Source: Micromonospora avicenniae
GTDB lineage: Bacteria; Actinomycetota; Actinomycetes; Mycobacteriales; Micromonosporaceae
Length of the DNA stretch: 64,000 nucleotides
Assembly: GCF_900156065.1 (NCBI RefSeq)
Contig: NZ_FTNF01000017.1
Coordinates: 62,001 to 126,000 of the forward strand
Direction of reading: 5' to 3'
Part shown: piece by piece, positions 38,034-46,051 of the stretch
Layout: every line of letters begins with the position of its first letter
How positions within the stretch are numbered: position 1 is the first letter of the stretch
Translations under genes and position numbers: made by a program
Notes under the pieces: generated by a model
Told to the model about the DNA's origin: nothing
Seen by the model: only the letters and a program-made list of their open reading frames with translations
Databases searched by the model: none

Positions 38034-39407
38034 TCAACCCGCCGAACCGGCCACCGGGGCCCCGTCGCCCGCTGACGACCGGACGTCGGCCGGGCTACCG
38101 GGCAGCTGAGCCGTGGGGTCAGGCGCCGCAGGCGTGGGTCCGGCCGTGGCCGCTGCGCCCGCTTCCGCGGCGGTTCGCCGGCCGGCGAGCCAGGCCGGCA
38201 GGTAGAGCGGGGCGGCGACGGCCAGCACGACCGCGCCGACCAGCATCGCGGTGCCGACGCTCGAGAAGTCGGCGAGCGCGGTGAGCAGCACGGCGCCGAG
38301 CGCGAATCCGGGCTGACCCATCAACGAGTTCAGCGAGATCACGCTGGTCCGGTAGGGGCCGTCGACCTGCCGGTGCAGGAGCCCCACGTGCAGCGGGTTC
38401 GACGCGCCGTGCACCGTGTAGCAGGCCAGGTACGCGACGAGCACCCCGACCGGTCCGGCCAGGAACCCCATGCCGACGACCGTCACCCCCTGGGCGATCC
38501 GCAGCAGCGCGGCGCCCGGGGCCGCACCCGGCCAGCGCATCAGGAGCGGGGTGAGCGCCGCGCCGGCCGCGGAGGCCAACCAGGCCGCCGAGCTCGCCGG
38601 TCCGAGCAGCGCCGCCGCCCGGTCCGCGTCACCGACCACCTCGGAGAGTCGTACCGGCAGCAGCGACTCGAACGTGACCATGCCGAAGCCCCAGAACAGC
38701 TCGACAGCCACCAGGGCGAGCAGCACCCGCGATCGGCGCAGCAGGCCGACCGCCTGCACGATCATCCGGGGAGCCTCGACGATCGACGCCCGTAGCGCGC
38801 CGCCTCCCCGCGCGGGCCGAACCTCCCTCAGCAGCATCAGCAGTGCCCCGATGGCCACCACCTGGAGCGCGGCGGCGACCAGCACCGGCACGGTGAGCGC
38901 GCTGACCGGCCCGATCGGGCCGAGCGCGATCAGGCCGCCGCTGAGGAGCGCTCCGGCGCTGATCGCCACGCCGACCACGGTGCCGGCGTACCCGAGGCCC
39001 GGCTCGTAGGCGGCCTCGGGATCGGCGGCCAGAGTGGCGTCGACGTACCAGGACTCGAGTGGACCGCTGTCCAGCGCGCGAAAGACGCCCTGCAACGCCC
39101 ACACCAGGAAGAAGAGCGCGAACGAGTCGGCCACCGCGAAGACCAGCAGGGAGATCAGGCCCAGCAGCCAGGCCGTCACGAGGACGGGCCGCCGGCCGAG
39201 GACGTCAGCGAGCCCGCCGGTGGGCAGTTCCAGCGCCAGTACGACCACCCCCTGGGCGACGCTGACCAGCCCGATCTGGGACAGCGACAGCCCACGTTCC
39301 TGCATCAGCAGGATCATCACCGGGATGGTCAGGCCGCTGGGCAGCCAGCGCAGCCCGTGCAGCAGCAGGAAGCGGAACCGGACCTGGCGTACGGACAACG
39401 CGCTCAT
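38034..39407 (-). CDS. MFS transporter
   Basis: 457 aa with about 12 spans. The first cytosolic loop has the MFS motif GGLADVLGRRPVLV, and the N-terminal half carries ALELPTGG. Probably a drug or metabolite exporter. The C-terminal tail is Ala/Pro/Gly-rich. It overlaps the ArsR-family gene by ATGA, forming a regulator-exporter operon under the operators at 40008-40061. Confidence 0.9.
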   Translation of the reverse strand: MSALSVRQVRFRFLLLHGLRWLPSGLTIPVMILLMQERGLSLSQIGLVSVAQGVVVLALELPTGGLADVLGRRPVLVTAWLLGLISLLVFAVADSFALFFLVWALQGVFRALDSGPLESWYVDATLAADPEAAYEPGLGYAGTVVGVAISAGALLSGGLIALGPIGPVSALTVPVLVAAALQVVAIGALLMLLREVRPARGGGALRASIVEAPRMIVQAVGLLRRSRVLLALVAVELFWGFGMVTFESLLPVRLSEVVGDADRAAALLGPASSAAWLASAAGAALTPLLMRWPGAAPGAALLRIAQGVTVVGMGFLAGPVGVLVAYLACYTVHGASNPLHVGLLHRQVDGPYRTSVISLNSLMGQPGFALGAVLLTALADFSSVGTAMLVGAVVLAVAAPLYLPAWLAGRRTAAEAGAAATAGPTPAAPDPTAQLPGSPADVRSSAGDGAPVAGSAG

Positions 39408-40003
39408 CGCCGGCCCTCCACCCGGGGGAAGGCGGACAGGAAGATGTGCACCTGCTGGGCGTCGGGCCCGTCGCTCGGCGGCTCGTCGTGGTAGCGCATG
39501 ACCACCTGCCACAGCTCGTCGTTGAGCGCCCGCAGCCGGGCCGGCGAAAGCGTCAGCACCATGTCGCTCAGGCTGGCCGCGTCCCGCCACTCCCGCGACT
39601 GGTCCTCGGCGGCCGCCATCCACCGCTGCGCCTGCTCGGCCATGAGCTGGACGTGGTTCGCCTCGATCCACCGCGCCGCCGCCCGGGCGTCCGGGTCGTC
39701 GTCGAACTCGGTGGCCTCGAAGTTGCTGATGTCGTGCAGGGCCCGCCACCACCGCTGACGGCCGGTGCCGAGGTCCGGGTCCTCGGCGACCAGCCCCACC
39801 TCGGCGAGTTGCCGCAGGTGGTAGCTGGTCGCACCGGTGTTGGTGTCGAGCTTGTCGGCCAGCGCGGTCGCCGTCGCCGGCCCGTCCACCCGCAGCGTGC
39901 CGAGCAGACGCATCCGCAACGGATGGGCGAGGACACGGACCTGCCGGGCGTTGAGCTGCACCTGCCGCGGTGGCTGCCGATCAGTTCCGGGAGTGTCAGG
40001 CAT
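39404..40003 (-). CDS. ArsR-family helix-turn-helix repressor
   Basis: 199 aa. The winged-helix domain (about 18-95) has LAHPLRMRLLGTL, TALADKLDTNTGATSYHLRQL and VEDPDLGTGRQRWW. No cysteine or histidine metal cluster of the classic arsenic type is seen, so the signal is probably organic. The ATG at 40003 was chosen; a start further upstream would read through the operator repeats. It co-transcribes with the MFS exporter. Confidence 0.9.
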   Translation of the reverse strand: MPDTPGTDRQPPRQVQLNARQVRVLAHPLRMRLLGTLRVDGPATATALADKLDTNTGATSYHLRQLAEVGLVAEDPDLGTGRQRWWRALHDISNFEATEFDDDPDARAAARWIEANHVQLMAEQAQRWMAAAEDQSREWRDAASLSDMVLTLSPARLRALNDELWQVVMRYHDEPPSDGPDAQQVHIFLSAFPRVEGRR

Positions 40004-40007
40004 GCAT

Positions 40008-40061
40008 GCACAATATCTGTGCACAATTTCTGTGCACAAGATGTTTGCATAGAAATTGTGC
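40008..40061. promoter_or_regulatory. Three-site operator for the ArsR/MFS operon
   Basis: Three copies of a GCACA-N5-TGTGC dyad occur: 40008-40022, 40021-40035 and 40047-40061 (the last inverted and slightly diverged). The region is A/T-rich in a >70% GC setting and abuts the regulator start. Best read as a repressor-binding region. Confidence 0.8.
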
Positions 40062-40128
40062 GCTCATCGCGAATCGACGGTGATCCCGCGGGACGTCCCG
40101 CGCGGCGGTGGGTCCGATGGTCCGCCGG

Positions 40129-40941
40129 TCAGGCGGCGAGCAGTTCGCGTACGCCACGCAACCGCGTACGCAGCAGGCCCACGGCGCGGGCGGAGTCGAG
40201 CCGTACGTCGGTGGGGCGCAGCACGCCGGCCTCGGCGCCGGTGGTGGTCTTCATGACGGTCGGGTCGAGCCCTTCCCGGCGGGCCACCAGCAGGCCGAGC
40301 TCCGCGCGGCTGACGGCGTCCGGGCCGGCCACGTTGATCGGGCCGGTGTAGTCGGTGCCGGCCAGCTCCAGCACGGCGCCGGCGAGGTCGACGACGTCGA
40401 TCGGGCAGCGGAGTTCGTCGGTGAACAGGGCGGCCCGCCCGGCGAGCGCGTCCCGGCAGAGCTGGATCTGCTTGCTCCGCTCCCCCAGGATCAGCGAGGT
40501 GCGCACCAGCGCCGCGGCCGGATCGATCGCCCGGACGGCGGTCTCGGCCGCCGCCTTGGCAGCCCCGTACGGGAAGATCGGGCTGGGCGGCTCGTCGTCC
40601 CCGTACGGCTCGGAACGGCCGGCGTGCAGCGCGTCGCTGGAGATGTGCACGAGCCGCGCGCCCGCCTCGGCCGCCGCGTAGGCGATGTGCGCCGCCCCGT
40701 CGGCGGTCACCGCCCAGTCCCCGTACCGGTAGGGCGTGCCGATGACCACCGTGGGCCGCACCCGCGCGATCAGGTCCCGGACGGCGGCCCGGTCGGTCAC
40801 GTCGAGCCGGCGCGCCTCGACGCCGGCCATCCCGACGGCACCCGAGTGGTACGTCCCCACCACACGCTCACCCGCCGCGACCGCCAGCCGGCAGACCTCC
40901 GCACCCAGGAACCCACTGCCCCCCACCACGAGTACTGTCAC
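40129..40941 (-). CDS. Extended SDR, dTDP-4-dehydrorhamnose reductase-like
   Basis: 270 aa. Rossmann motif VVGGSGFLG at the N-terminus, VHISSDALHAG in place of the catalytic Ser/Asp, and the active-site Tyr125-x-x-x-Lys129 (YGAAK). It resembles RmlD or similar NAD(P)-dependent sugar reductases. No other rhamnose genes are adjacent, so the substrate is unproven. Confidence 0.85.
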   Translation of the reverse strand: MTVLVVGGSGFLGAEVCRLAVAAGERVVGTYHSGAVGMAGVEARRLDVTDRAAVRDLIARVRPTVVIGTPYRYGDWAVTADGAAHIAYAAAEAGARLVHISSDALHAGRSEPYGDDEPPSPIFPYGAAKAAAETAVRAIDPAAALVRTSLILGERSKQIQLCRDALAGRAALFTDELRCPIDVVDLAGAVLELAGTDYTGPINVAGPDAVSRAELGLLVARREGLDPTVMKTTTGAEAGVLRPTDVRLDSARAVGLLRTRLRGVRELLAA

Positions 40942-40961
40942 GCCACACCCTCCTCAGCCGA

Positions 40962-41021
40962 GGTGATCAAGAGGTTTGCGTCATCCTGACACGCGATCAT
41001 GACGCAAACCTCTTGATCACC
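40962..41021. terminator. 23-bp perfect inverted repeat downstream of aspS
   Basis: Arms 40962-40984 and 40999-41021 are perfectly complementary with a 14-bp loop. The stem is long and includes GATCAAGAGGTTTGCGTC. It lies 34 bp beyond the aspS stop and 20 bp before the epimerase start, so it can terminate aspS. The form (long, AT-containing, loop unlike a simple terminator) suggests a dispersed repeat. Confidence 0.8.
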
Positions 41022-41032
41022 AACGCCGGTCC

Positions 41033-41054
41033 GGGGGGGTGGGGTGGGGTGGGG
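41033..41054 (+). repeat. Four-run G tract beside the aspS stop
   Basis: GGGGGGGTGGGGTGGGGTGG (then GG) lies directly beyond the aspS stop on the opposite strand. It fits the G-quadruplex pattern (four runs of at least four G, one-base loops). Confidence 0.75.
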
Positions 41055-42860
41055 TCAGGTCGGGTCGGCGACCGGGGCGGCCGGGCCGGCGGTGCCGCTG
41101 TGCGGAGCCGCCTGCGGCTTCGGCTTGGCGTCGATGCCCGCCTCGGTCCGCTGCTGCGCGGTGATCGGCGTCGGCGCGCCGGTGAGCGGGTCGAAGCCAC
41201 CCCGGGTCTTCGGGAAGGCGATCACCTCGCGGATCGAGTCCGCACCGGCCAGCAGCATGCAGACCCGGTCCCAGCCGAACGCGATGCCGCCGTGCGGCGG
41301 GGCGCCGTACTTGAACGCCTCCAGCAGGAAGCCGAACTTGTCCTGCGCCTCCTCGGGAGTGATGCCGAGCAGGTCGAAGACCCGCTGCTGCACGTCGCCC
41401 CGGTGGATACGGATCGAACCGCCACCGATCTCGTTGCCGTTGCAAACAATGTCGTACGCGTACGCCAGCGCCCGGTCCGGTGCCTCCTCGAACCGGTCCA
41501 CCCACTCGCCGTTCGGCGACGTGAACGGGTGGTGCACGGCCGTCCAGCCACCCTCGTCGTCGCGCTCGAACATCGGCGCGTCGACCACCCAGCAGAACGC
41601 CCAGGCGCTCTCGTCGACCAGCCCGGACCGCTTGGCGATCTCGATCCGGGCGGCGCCGAGCAGCTCCTGCGCCTCCCGGATGTTCGTGCTCGCGGCGAAG
41701 AAGATCGCGTCGCCGGGCTTCGCGCCGACCGCGTCGGCCAGCCCGGCCAGGTGCGCTGCGGAGAGGTTCTTCGCCACCGGGCCGCGCGCCTCACCGGTCT
41801 CGGCGTCCAGCACCACGTACGCCAGGCCACGGGCGCCGCGCGCCTTGGCCCAGTCCTGCCAGCCGTCCAGCTCCTTGCGGGTCTGCGACGCGCCGCCCGG
41901 CATGACCACGGCGCCGACGTAGCCGCCCGCGTCGATCGCGCCGGCGAACACCCGGAACTCGGTGCCGCGCAGGTAGTCGGTCAGCTCGGTCAGCTCGACA
42001 CCGTAACGCAGGTCCGGCTTGTCGGAGCCGTACCGGGACATGGCGTCGTGCCAGGTGATCCGCGGGATCGGCCGGGCGATCTCGTGACCGGCCAGCTCGG
42101 ACCAGAGCTTCGCCACGATCGCCTCGCCGAGGTCGATCACGTCGTCCTCGGTGACGAACGACATCTCGATGTCGAGCTGGGTGAACTCCGGCTGGCGGTC
42201 GGCGCGGAAGTCCTCGTCCCGGTAGCAGCGCGCGATCTGGTAGTAGCGCTCCATGCCGCCGACCATGAGCAGCTGCTTGAACAGCTGCGGCGACTGCGGC
42301 AGCGCGTACCAGCTGCCCGGCTGGAGCCGCACGGGCACCAGGAAGTCGCGCGCGCCCTCCGGGGTGGACCGGGTCAGCGTCGGCGTCTCGATCTCCAGGA
42401 AGTCCCGCTCGTGCAGCACGGTGCGGGCGAGCTGGTTGGCCCGCGAACGCAGCCGCATGGCCTTCGCCGGGCCGCCGCGCCGCAGGTCCAGGTAGCGGTA
42501 CTTGAGCCGGATGTCGTCGCCGGCCTCGACCTGGTCGTCCACGGGCAGCGGCAGCGGCGCGGCCTCGGAGAGCACCTCCAGCTCGACCGCGGTCACCTCG
42601 ATCTCACCGGTGGGCAGGTCCGGGTTCTCGTTGCCCTCCGGGCGACGGGTCACCTCGCCGGTGACCTTCACACAGAACTCGTTGCGCAGCGCGTGCGCGT
42701 CCTCCTCGCGGAACACCACCTGGACCACGCCGGAGCCGTCGCGCAGGTCGACGAAGATGACACCGCCGTGGTCGCGCCGGCGGGCCACCCAGCCGGCGAG
42801 CGTCACCGTGGTGCCGGCGTCCGTCGCGCGCAGGCTTCCGGCGTTGTGGGTACGGATCAC
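41055..42860 (-). CDS. aspS: Aspartyl-tRNA synthetase
   Basis: 601 aa, normal for the bacterial type with a GAD insertion. The OB-fold anticodon domain opens TLAGWVARRRDHGGVIFVDLRD. Class II motif 2 (ARCYRDEDFRADRQPEFTQLD) and motif 3 (GGIAFGWDRVCMLLAG) are intact. The GTG at 42860 is 9 bases after GAGGAG. Whether it also charges tRNA-Asn depends on gatCAB elsewhere. The C-terminus ends in a short Pro/Ala tail. Confidence 0.97.
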   Translation of the reverse strand: MIRTHNAGSLRATDAGTTVTLAGWVARRRDHGGVIFVDLRDGSGVVQVVFREEDAHALRNEFCVKVTGEVTRRPEGNENPDLPTGEIEVTAVELEVLSEAAPLPLPVDDQVEAGDDIRLKYRYLDLRRGGPAKAMRLRSRANQLARTVLHERDFLEIETPTLTRSTPEGARDFLVPVRLQPGSWYALPQSPQLFKQLLMVGGMERYYQIARCYRDEDFRADRQPEFTQLDIEMSFVTEDDVIDLGEAIVAKLWSELAGHEIARPIPRITWHDAMSRYGSDKPDLRYGVELTELTDYLRGTEFRVFAGAIDAGGYVGAVVMPGGASQTRKELDGWQDWAKARGARGLAYVVLDAETGEARGPVAKNLSAAHLAGLADAVGAKPGDAIFFAASTNIREAQELLGAARIEIAKRSGLVDESAWAFCWVVDAPMFERDDEGGWTAVHHPFTSPNGEWVDRFEEAPDRALAYAYDIVCNGNEIGGGSIRIHRGDVQQRVFDLLGITPEEAQDKFGFLLEAFKYGAPPHGGIAFGWDRVCMLLAGADSIREVIAFPKTRGGFDPLTGAPTPITAQQRTEAGIDAKPKPQAAPHSGTAGPAAPVADPT

Positions 42861-43013
42861 GGCTGGCAACTCCTCATCGTGGAACAGTCCTCACCGGCAT
42901 TCTGTCAGGGGCGGCCGTCGTTCCTCCGACCACCCGGCCCGCCGGTGCGAATCACCGGTGGATGGACCGGCGAACCCGGGCCGGCGAGACGCCGAGCCGA
43001 TTACCGTGGCCGA

Positions 43014-43649
43014 ATGCGCGTCGTACCGACGTGGGCCGTCGCCACCGCGGCGGCGGCACCTGTGCTGCTGGTGACCGGTTGGACGGTCGCGGGCGCGCGG
43101 CAACCCAGCGGCTACGACCCGGTCCGGGACACCATCAGCGAGCTGGCCGGGCCGGATGCCGCCGACCGCTGGATCATGACCGGCGCCCTGGTGTTGTTCG
43201 GCTCCTGCTATCTGGCGATCGCCGCCGTGCTGCACGCGGCCGGTCTGCCCAGCCGTTTCCTGCTCGCCGTCGGCGGGGTGGCCACAATCGCGCTGGTCGC
43301 CTTTCCCCGGCCGAGCGTCGGTGGTTCGCTCGGTCACGGCACCGTGGCGACCGTCGCCGTCCTCGCGCTGGCGCTCTGGCCGGCCGGTACGGCGCTGTGG
43401 CTGCCCCGCGGCCCGGTCGTCGGGCACCTGGCGCGCCCGGAGCCGCCCTGGGCGTTCCGCCGGGCGGTCGGGCTGAGCGCCACCGGGCTGCTGCTGGGCC
43501 TGGTCGGCTGGTTCGCGCTCGAGGTGAACGTCGGGTCCCGGACCGGGCTGGCGGAGCGCATCACGGCGCTGGCCGTCGCGCTCTGGCCGTTGCTGGCGGT
43601 GCTATCCGCCCGGCGGGCGCAGCTCGCTGCCTCGGCCGGAGTCGGGTGA
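43014..43649 (+). CDS. DUF998-family membrane protein
   Basis: 211 aa with about six spans. Motif GYDPVRDTISELAGPDAADRW follows the first span and is characteristic of DUF998. The enzyme role is unknown. The ATG at 43014 was chosen on that motif. The 3' end overlaps a tandem duplication. Confidence 0.85.
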   Translation: MRVVPTWAVATAAAAPVLLVTGWTVAGARQPSGYDPVRDTISELAGPDAADRWIMTGALVLFGSCYLAIAAVLHAAGLPSRFLLAVGGVATIALVAFPRPSVGGSLGHGTVATVAVLALALWPAGTALWLPRGPVVGHLARPEPPWAFRRAVGLSATGLLLGLVGWFALEVNVGSRTGLAERITALAVALWPLLAVLSARRAQLAASAGVG

Positions 43650-43705
43650 GGGCGCAGCTCGCCGCCGCGGCCGGAGTCGGGTGAGGGCGCGGCCGGAGTC
43701 GAGTG
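43615..43705. repeat. 35-bp tandem duplication at the 3' end of the DUF998 gene
   Basis: The unit 43615-43649 (ending in the stop codon) is repeated at 43650-43684 with two changes, and a truncated third copy follows to 43705. Similar to the end duplications at aroE and carA. Confidence 0.85.
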
Positions 43706-43757
43706 GGCGGGTCGCCGGCCGGGCCCCGCTGGCTCGGGTGCGGCGTGGACACACGAC

Positions 43758-43787
43758 GCGGGCCGCCGGATGACTCCGGCGGCCCGC
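43758..43787. terminator. Bidirectional terminator
   Basis: 13-bp perfect stem (GCGGGCCGCCGGA) with loop TGAC lies between the convergent DUF998 and protease genes, 15 bp from the protease stop. Confidence 0.85.
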
Positions 43788-43801
43788 TGGCGAGGTGACG
43801 G

Positions 43802-44851
43802 TCAGATGATGCTGACGCCGTAGACGCTCAGCGCCTCGGTGACCGGCTGGAAGTAGGTGGTGCCGCCGGTGCGGCAGTTGCCGCTGCCACCGGAGGTCAG
43901 GCCCAGCGCAGTGCTGCCGCTGAAGAGCGAGCCGCCGCTGTCGCCCGGCTCGGCGCAGACGGTGGTGCGGATCAGGCCGGAGACGCTGCCCTCGGCGTAG
44001 TTGACGGTGGCGTTGATCGCGGTCACCGAGCCGCTACGCAGGCCCGTCGTGCTGCCGGAGCGCTGCACCGACTGGCCGACGACGGCGTTGCCGGCCCCGG
44101 TGACGTCCCGGTAGCTGCCGTTGTAGAGGTAGACGTTGCCGGCCGCGTTGGCGGAGTTGCTGTGCCGGACGATGCCGTAGTCGTTGCCCGGGAAGCTGGA
44201 GCCGGCCCGGGTGCCGAGCAAGCTGGTCTGCGAGGAGTTCGAGTACCAGCTGGACGAGATGTTGGTGCAGTGCCCGGCGGTGAGGAAGTAGTAGACGCCG
44301 CTGCTGCTGCGGACGTTGAAGCCCAGCGAGCAGCGGCCACCGCCACCGGCGTAGATGGCCTGGCCGCCGGAGATCCGGGTGCTGAGCACGCCGGCCTCGG
44401 ACTCGATCCGCAGCGCGCCGTTGGCCCGCGCCGCGGCGGCCTTGACCCGCTCCAGCTTGGCGCCGGTCACGGTGCTGTCGACGGAGATGACGACCTGGTT
44501 GCTCACCGGGTCGGTCCACCAGGCGGTGCCCGGAATCTTCACGCTGCTCTCCAGGTCGGCGGTCACCCGGTTGAGCACGTCGGCGCCGCGCTGGACGAAC
44601 TGCGGGGTCGCGCCCGCAGCGCGGACCTCGCGCGCGGCCGCCTCGTCGGTCACGGTGACGACCATCTTGCCGCTGGCATCGGCGTACGTGCCGGCGGAGC
44701 GGGCGCCGAGCCGCTCGGAGAGAGTGGCGGCGGCGTCGGGGGAGGCGACGGGGGCTGCCTGGGCGGGCGCGCCGATGAGCGAGCCGACGACCAGGGTTCC
44801 GGCCACGGCGAGGGTGGCGGCGCGGCGGAGCGTGGACCTCGTGGGTCGCAT
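43802..44851 (-). CDS. Secreted streptogrisin-like serine protease (S1E)
   Basis: 349 aa pre-pro-enzyme. Signal peptide to about residue 31 (VVGSLIGAPAQAA), a propeptide to about 159, then a mature chymotrypsin-like domain beginning ISGGQAIY. Triad His194 (TAGHC), Asp224 (GNDYGIV) and Ser305 (EPGDSGGSL). Disulfide cysteines are 174/195 and 299/326. Start ATG 44851 follows GGAGG. Family members autoprocess and degrade proteins outside the cell. Confidence 0.95.
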   Translation of the reverse strand: MRPTRSTLRRAATLAVAGTLVVGSLIGAPAQAAPVASPDAAATLSERLGARSAGTYADASGKMVVTVTDEAAAREVRAAGATPQFVQRGADVLNRVTADLESSVKIPGTAWWTDPVSNQVVISVDSTVTGAKLERVKAAAARANGALRIESEAGVLSTRISGGQAIYAGGGGRCSLGFNVRSSSGVYYFLTAGHCTNISSSWYSNSSQTSLLGTRAGSSFPGNDYGIVRHSNSANAAGNVYLYNGSYRDVTGAGNAVVGQSVQRSGSTTGLRSGSVTAINATVNYAEGSVSGLIRTTVCAEPGDSGGSLFSGSTALGLTSGGSGNCRTGGTTYFQPVTEALSVYGVSII

Positions 44852-44958
44852 GAACAACCTCCAAAGAGGGGGCGACGGCCCTCGCCGGGGGCGGCGGGGC
44901 CCGGAAGGGTCCGGCCGAACTGGGGGAACCGGCCGAACGCAATGAAGTATTCACATGC

Positions 44959-44971
44959 TTAAGATCCTTAA
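44959..44971. promoter_or_regulatory. AT-rich dyad upstream of the protease
   Basis: TTAAGATCCTTAA is a 5-3-5 inverted repeat about 110 bp upstream of the protease ATG, in an AT-rich patch (44941-44975). TTGTTA and TACTTC nearby on the minus strand may be promoter boxes. Operator role is inferred. Confidence 0.35.
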
Positions 44972-45026
44972 CAAGACCGGCCAACGCCCTTCCCGCGGCG
45001 GTGACGGCAGGCCCGAACCGGAAGCG

Positions 45027-45055
45027 TTGTGAACACAGATGACCATCTATACGAT
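45027..45055 (+). promoter_or_regulatory. Candidate promoter of the SGNH esterase gene
   Basis: TTGTGA (45027-45032) and TACGAT (45050-45055) are 17 bp apart, 49 bp upstream of the ATG. The -10 lies within GACCA...TGGTC (45041-45061), a possible operator. Confidence 0.45.
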
Positions 45056-45103
45056 CTGGTCACCGCACGGTTTCCCCCCGGCTACCGCGATCCGGAGGCC
45101 CTC

Positions 45104-45934
45104 ATGTCCCCCATCCGGCGCCTGCTCGCCCCACTCGCCGCACTCACCGCCCTCACCCTGCTGCCCGCCGCCCCGGCCGTCGCCGACCCCGGCCCACCGC
45201 CCAGTTCCATGGCCAGCCTCGGCGACTCGATCACGCGCGGGTTCAACGCCTGCGGGTGGTACGTCGACTGCACCTCACGGTCGTTCAGCACCGGCAACGA
45301 CTCCGCGGTCAACAGCCACTACCTGCGTATCCGCACGGCCAACCCGGCCATCAACGGCAACAACCACAACGACGCCCGCTCCGGGGCGAAGTCCGCCGAC
45401 ATGTACGGACAGGCCGGCACCGCCGTCGGCCAGGGCGTCGGCTACGTCACCATGCTGATCGGCGCCAATGACGCCTGCACCGGCTCGGAGTCGAGCATGA
45501 CCCCGGTGAGCACGTTCCGGGCGAACATCGACTCGGCGCTGAACCGCCTCCGGGCCGGGCTGCCGAACGCCCGGGTGTTCGTGATCAGCATCCCGGACGT
45601 GCACCGACTCTGGTTCGTCGGCAAGGGCAGCGGCAGCGCCCGTACGGCCTGGTCGCTCTTCGGCATCTGCCAGTCGCTGCTGGCCAACCCGACCTCCACC
45701 GCCCAGCCCGACGTCGATCGGCGCAACCGCGTACGCCAGCGGGTCGTCGACTACAACACCCAGCTCGCCCAGGCATGCGCGGCGTACGGCCCGAACTGCG
45801 ACTTCGACGACAACGCGGTGTTCGGCTACCCGTTCACGCTCAACCAGCTGTCCGGCTGGGACTACTTCCACCCGAACGCCACCGGCCAGCAGGCGCTGGC
45901 CAACGTCTCGTACGCCGCCGGCTTCGCCTGGTAA
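45104..45934 (+). CDS. Secreted SGNH/GDSL esterase or lipase
   Basis: 276 aa. Signal peptide to about residue 27 (LTALTLLPAAPAVADP). Block I has Ser42 in SLGDSITRG, block III Asn122 in IGANDAC, and block V Asp253/His256 in DYFHPN. Start ATG 45104 follows GGAGG; the upstream in-frame reading was rejected. Cys pairs suggest disulfides. Likely an extracellular esterase; substrate unknown. Confidence 0.93.
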   Translation: MSPIRRLLAPLAALTALTLLPAAPAVADPGPPPSSMASLGDSITRGFNACGWYVDCTSRSFSTGNDSAVNSHYLRIRTANPAINGNNHNDARSGAKSADMYGQAGTAVGQGVGYVTMLIGANDACTGSESSMTPVSTFRANIDSALNRLRAGLPNARVFVISIPDVHRLWFVGKGSGSARTAWSLFGICQSLLANPTSTAQPDVDRRNRVRQRVVDYNTQLAQACAAYGPNCDFDDNAVFGYPFTLNQLSGWDYFHPNATGQQALANVSYAAGFAW

Positions 45935-45960
45935 CCCCACCCCCACCTAACCGCGCCCCT

Positions 45961-45996
45961 CTCACCCCCACCCCGGCGAGCCGGGGTGGGGGTGAG
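45961..45996. terminator. Bidirectional terminator between esterase and hisS
   Basis: 16-bp perfect stem (CTCACCCCCACCCCGG) and loop CGAG, between convergent genes, 26 bp after the esterase stop. Confidence 0.9.
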
Positions 45997-46051
45997 GCGG
46001 TGCCGGGGTGCGGGTCGACAGCCGGGGACCGCCGAACGACGTACGGTCCGC

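Noticed and set aside
40004..40039. Longer ArsR-family reading from 40039
   Set aside because: It would translate the operator dyads, and ATG 40003 begins at normal family length.
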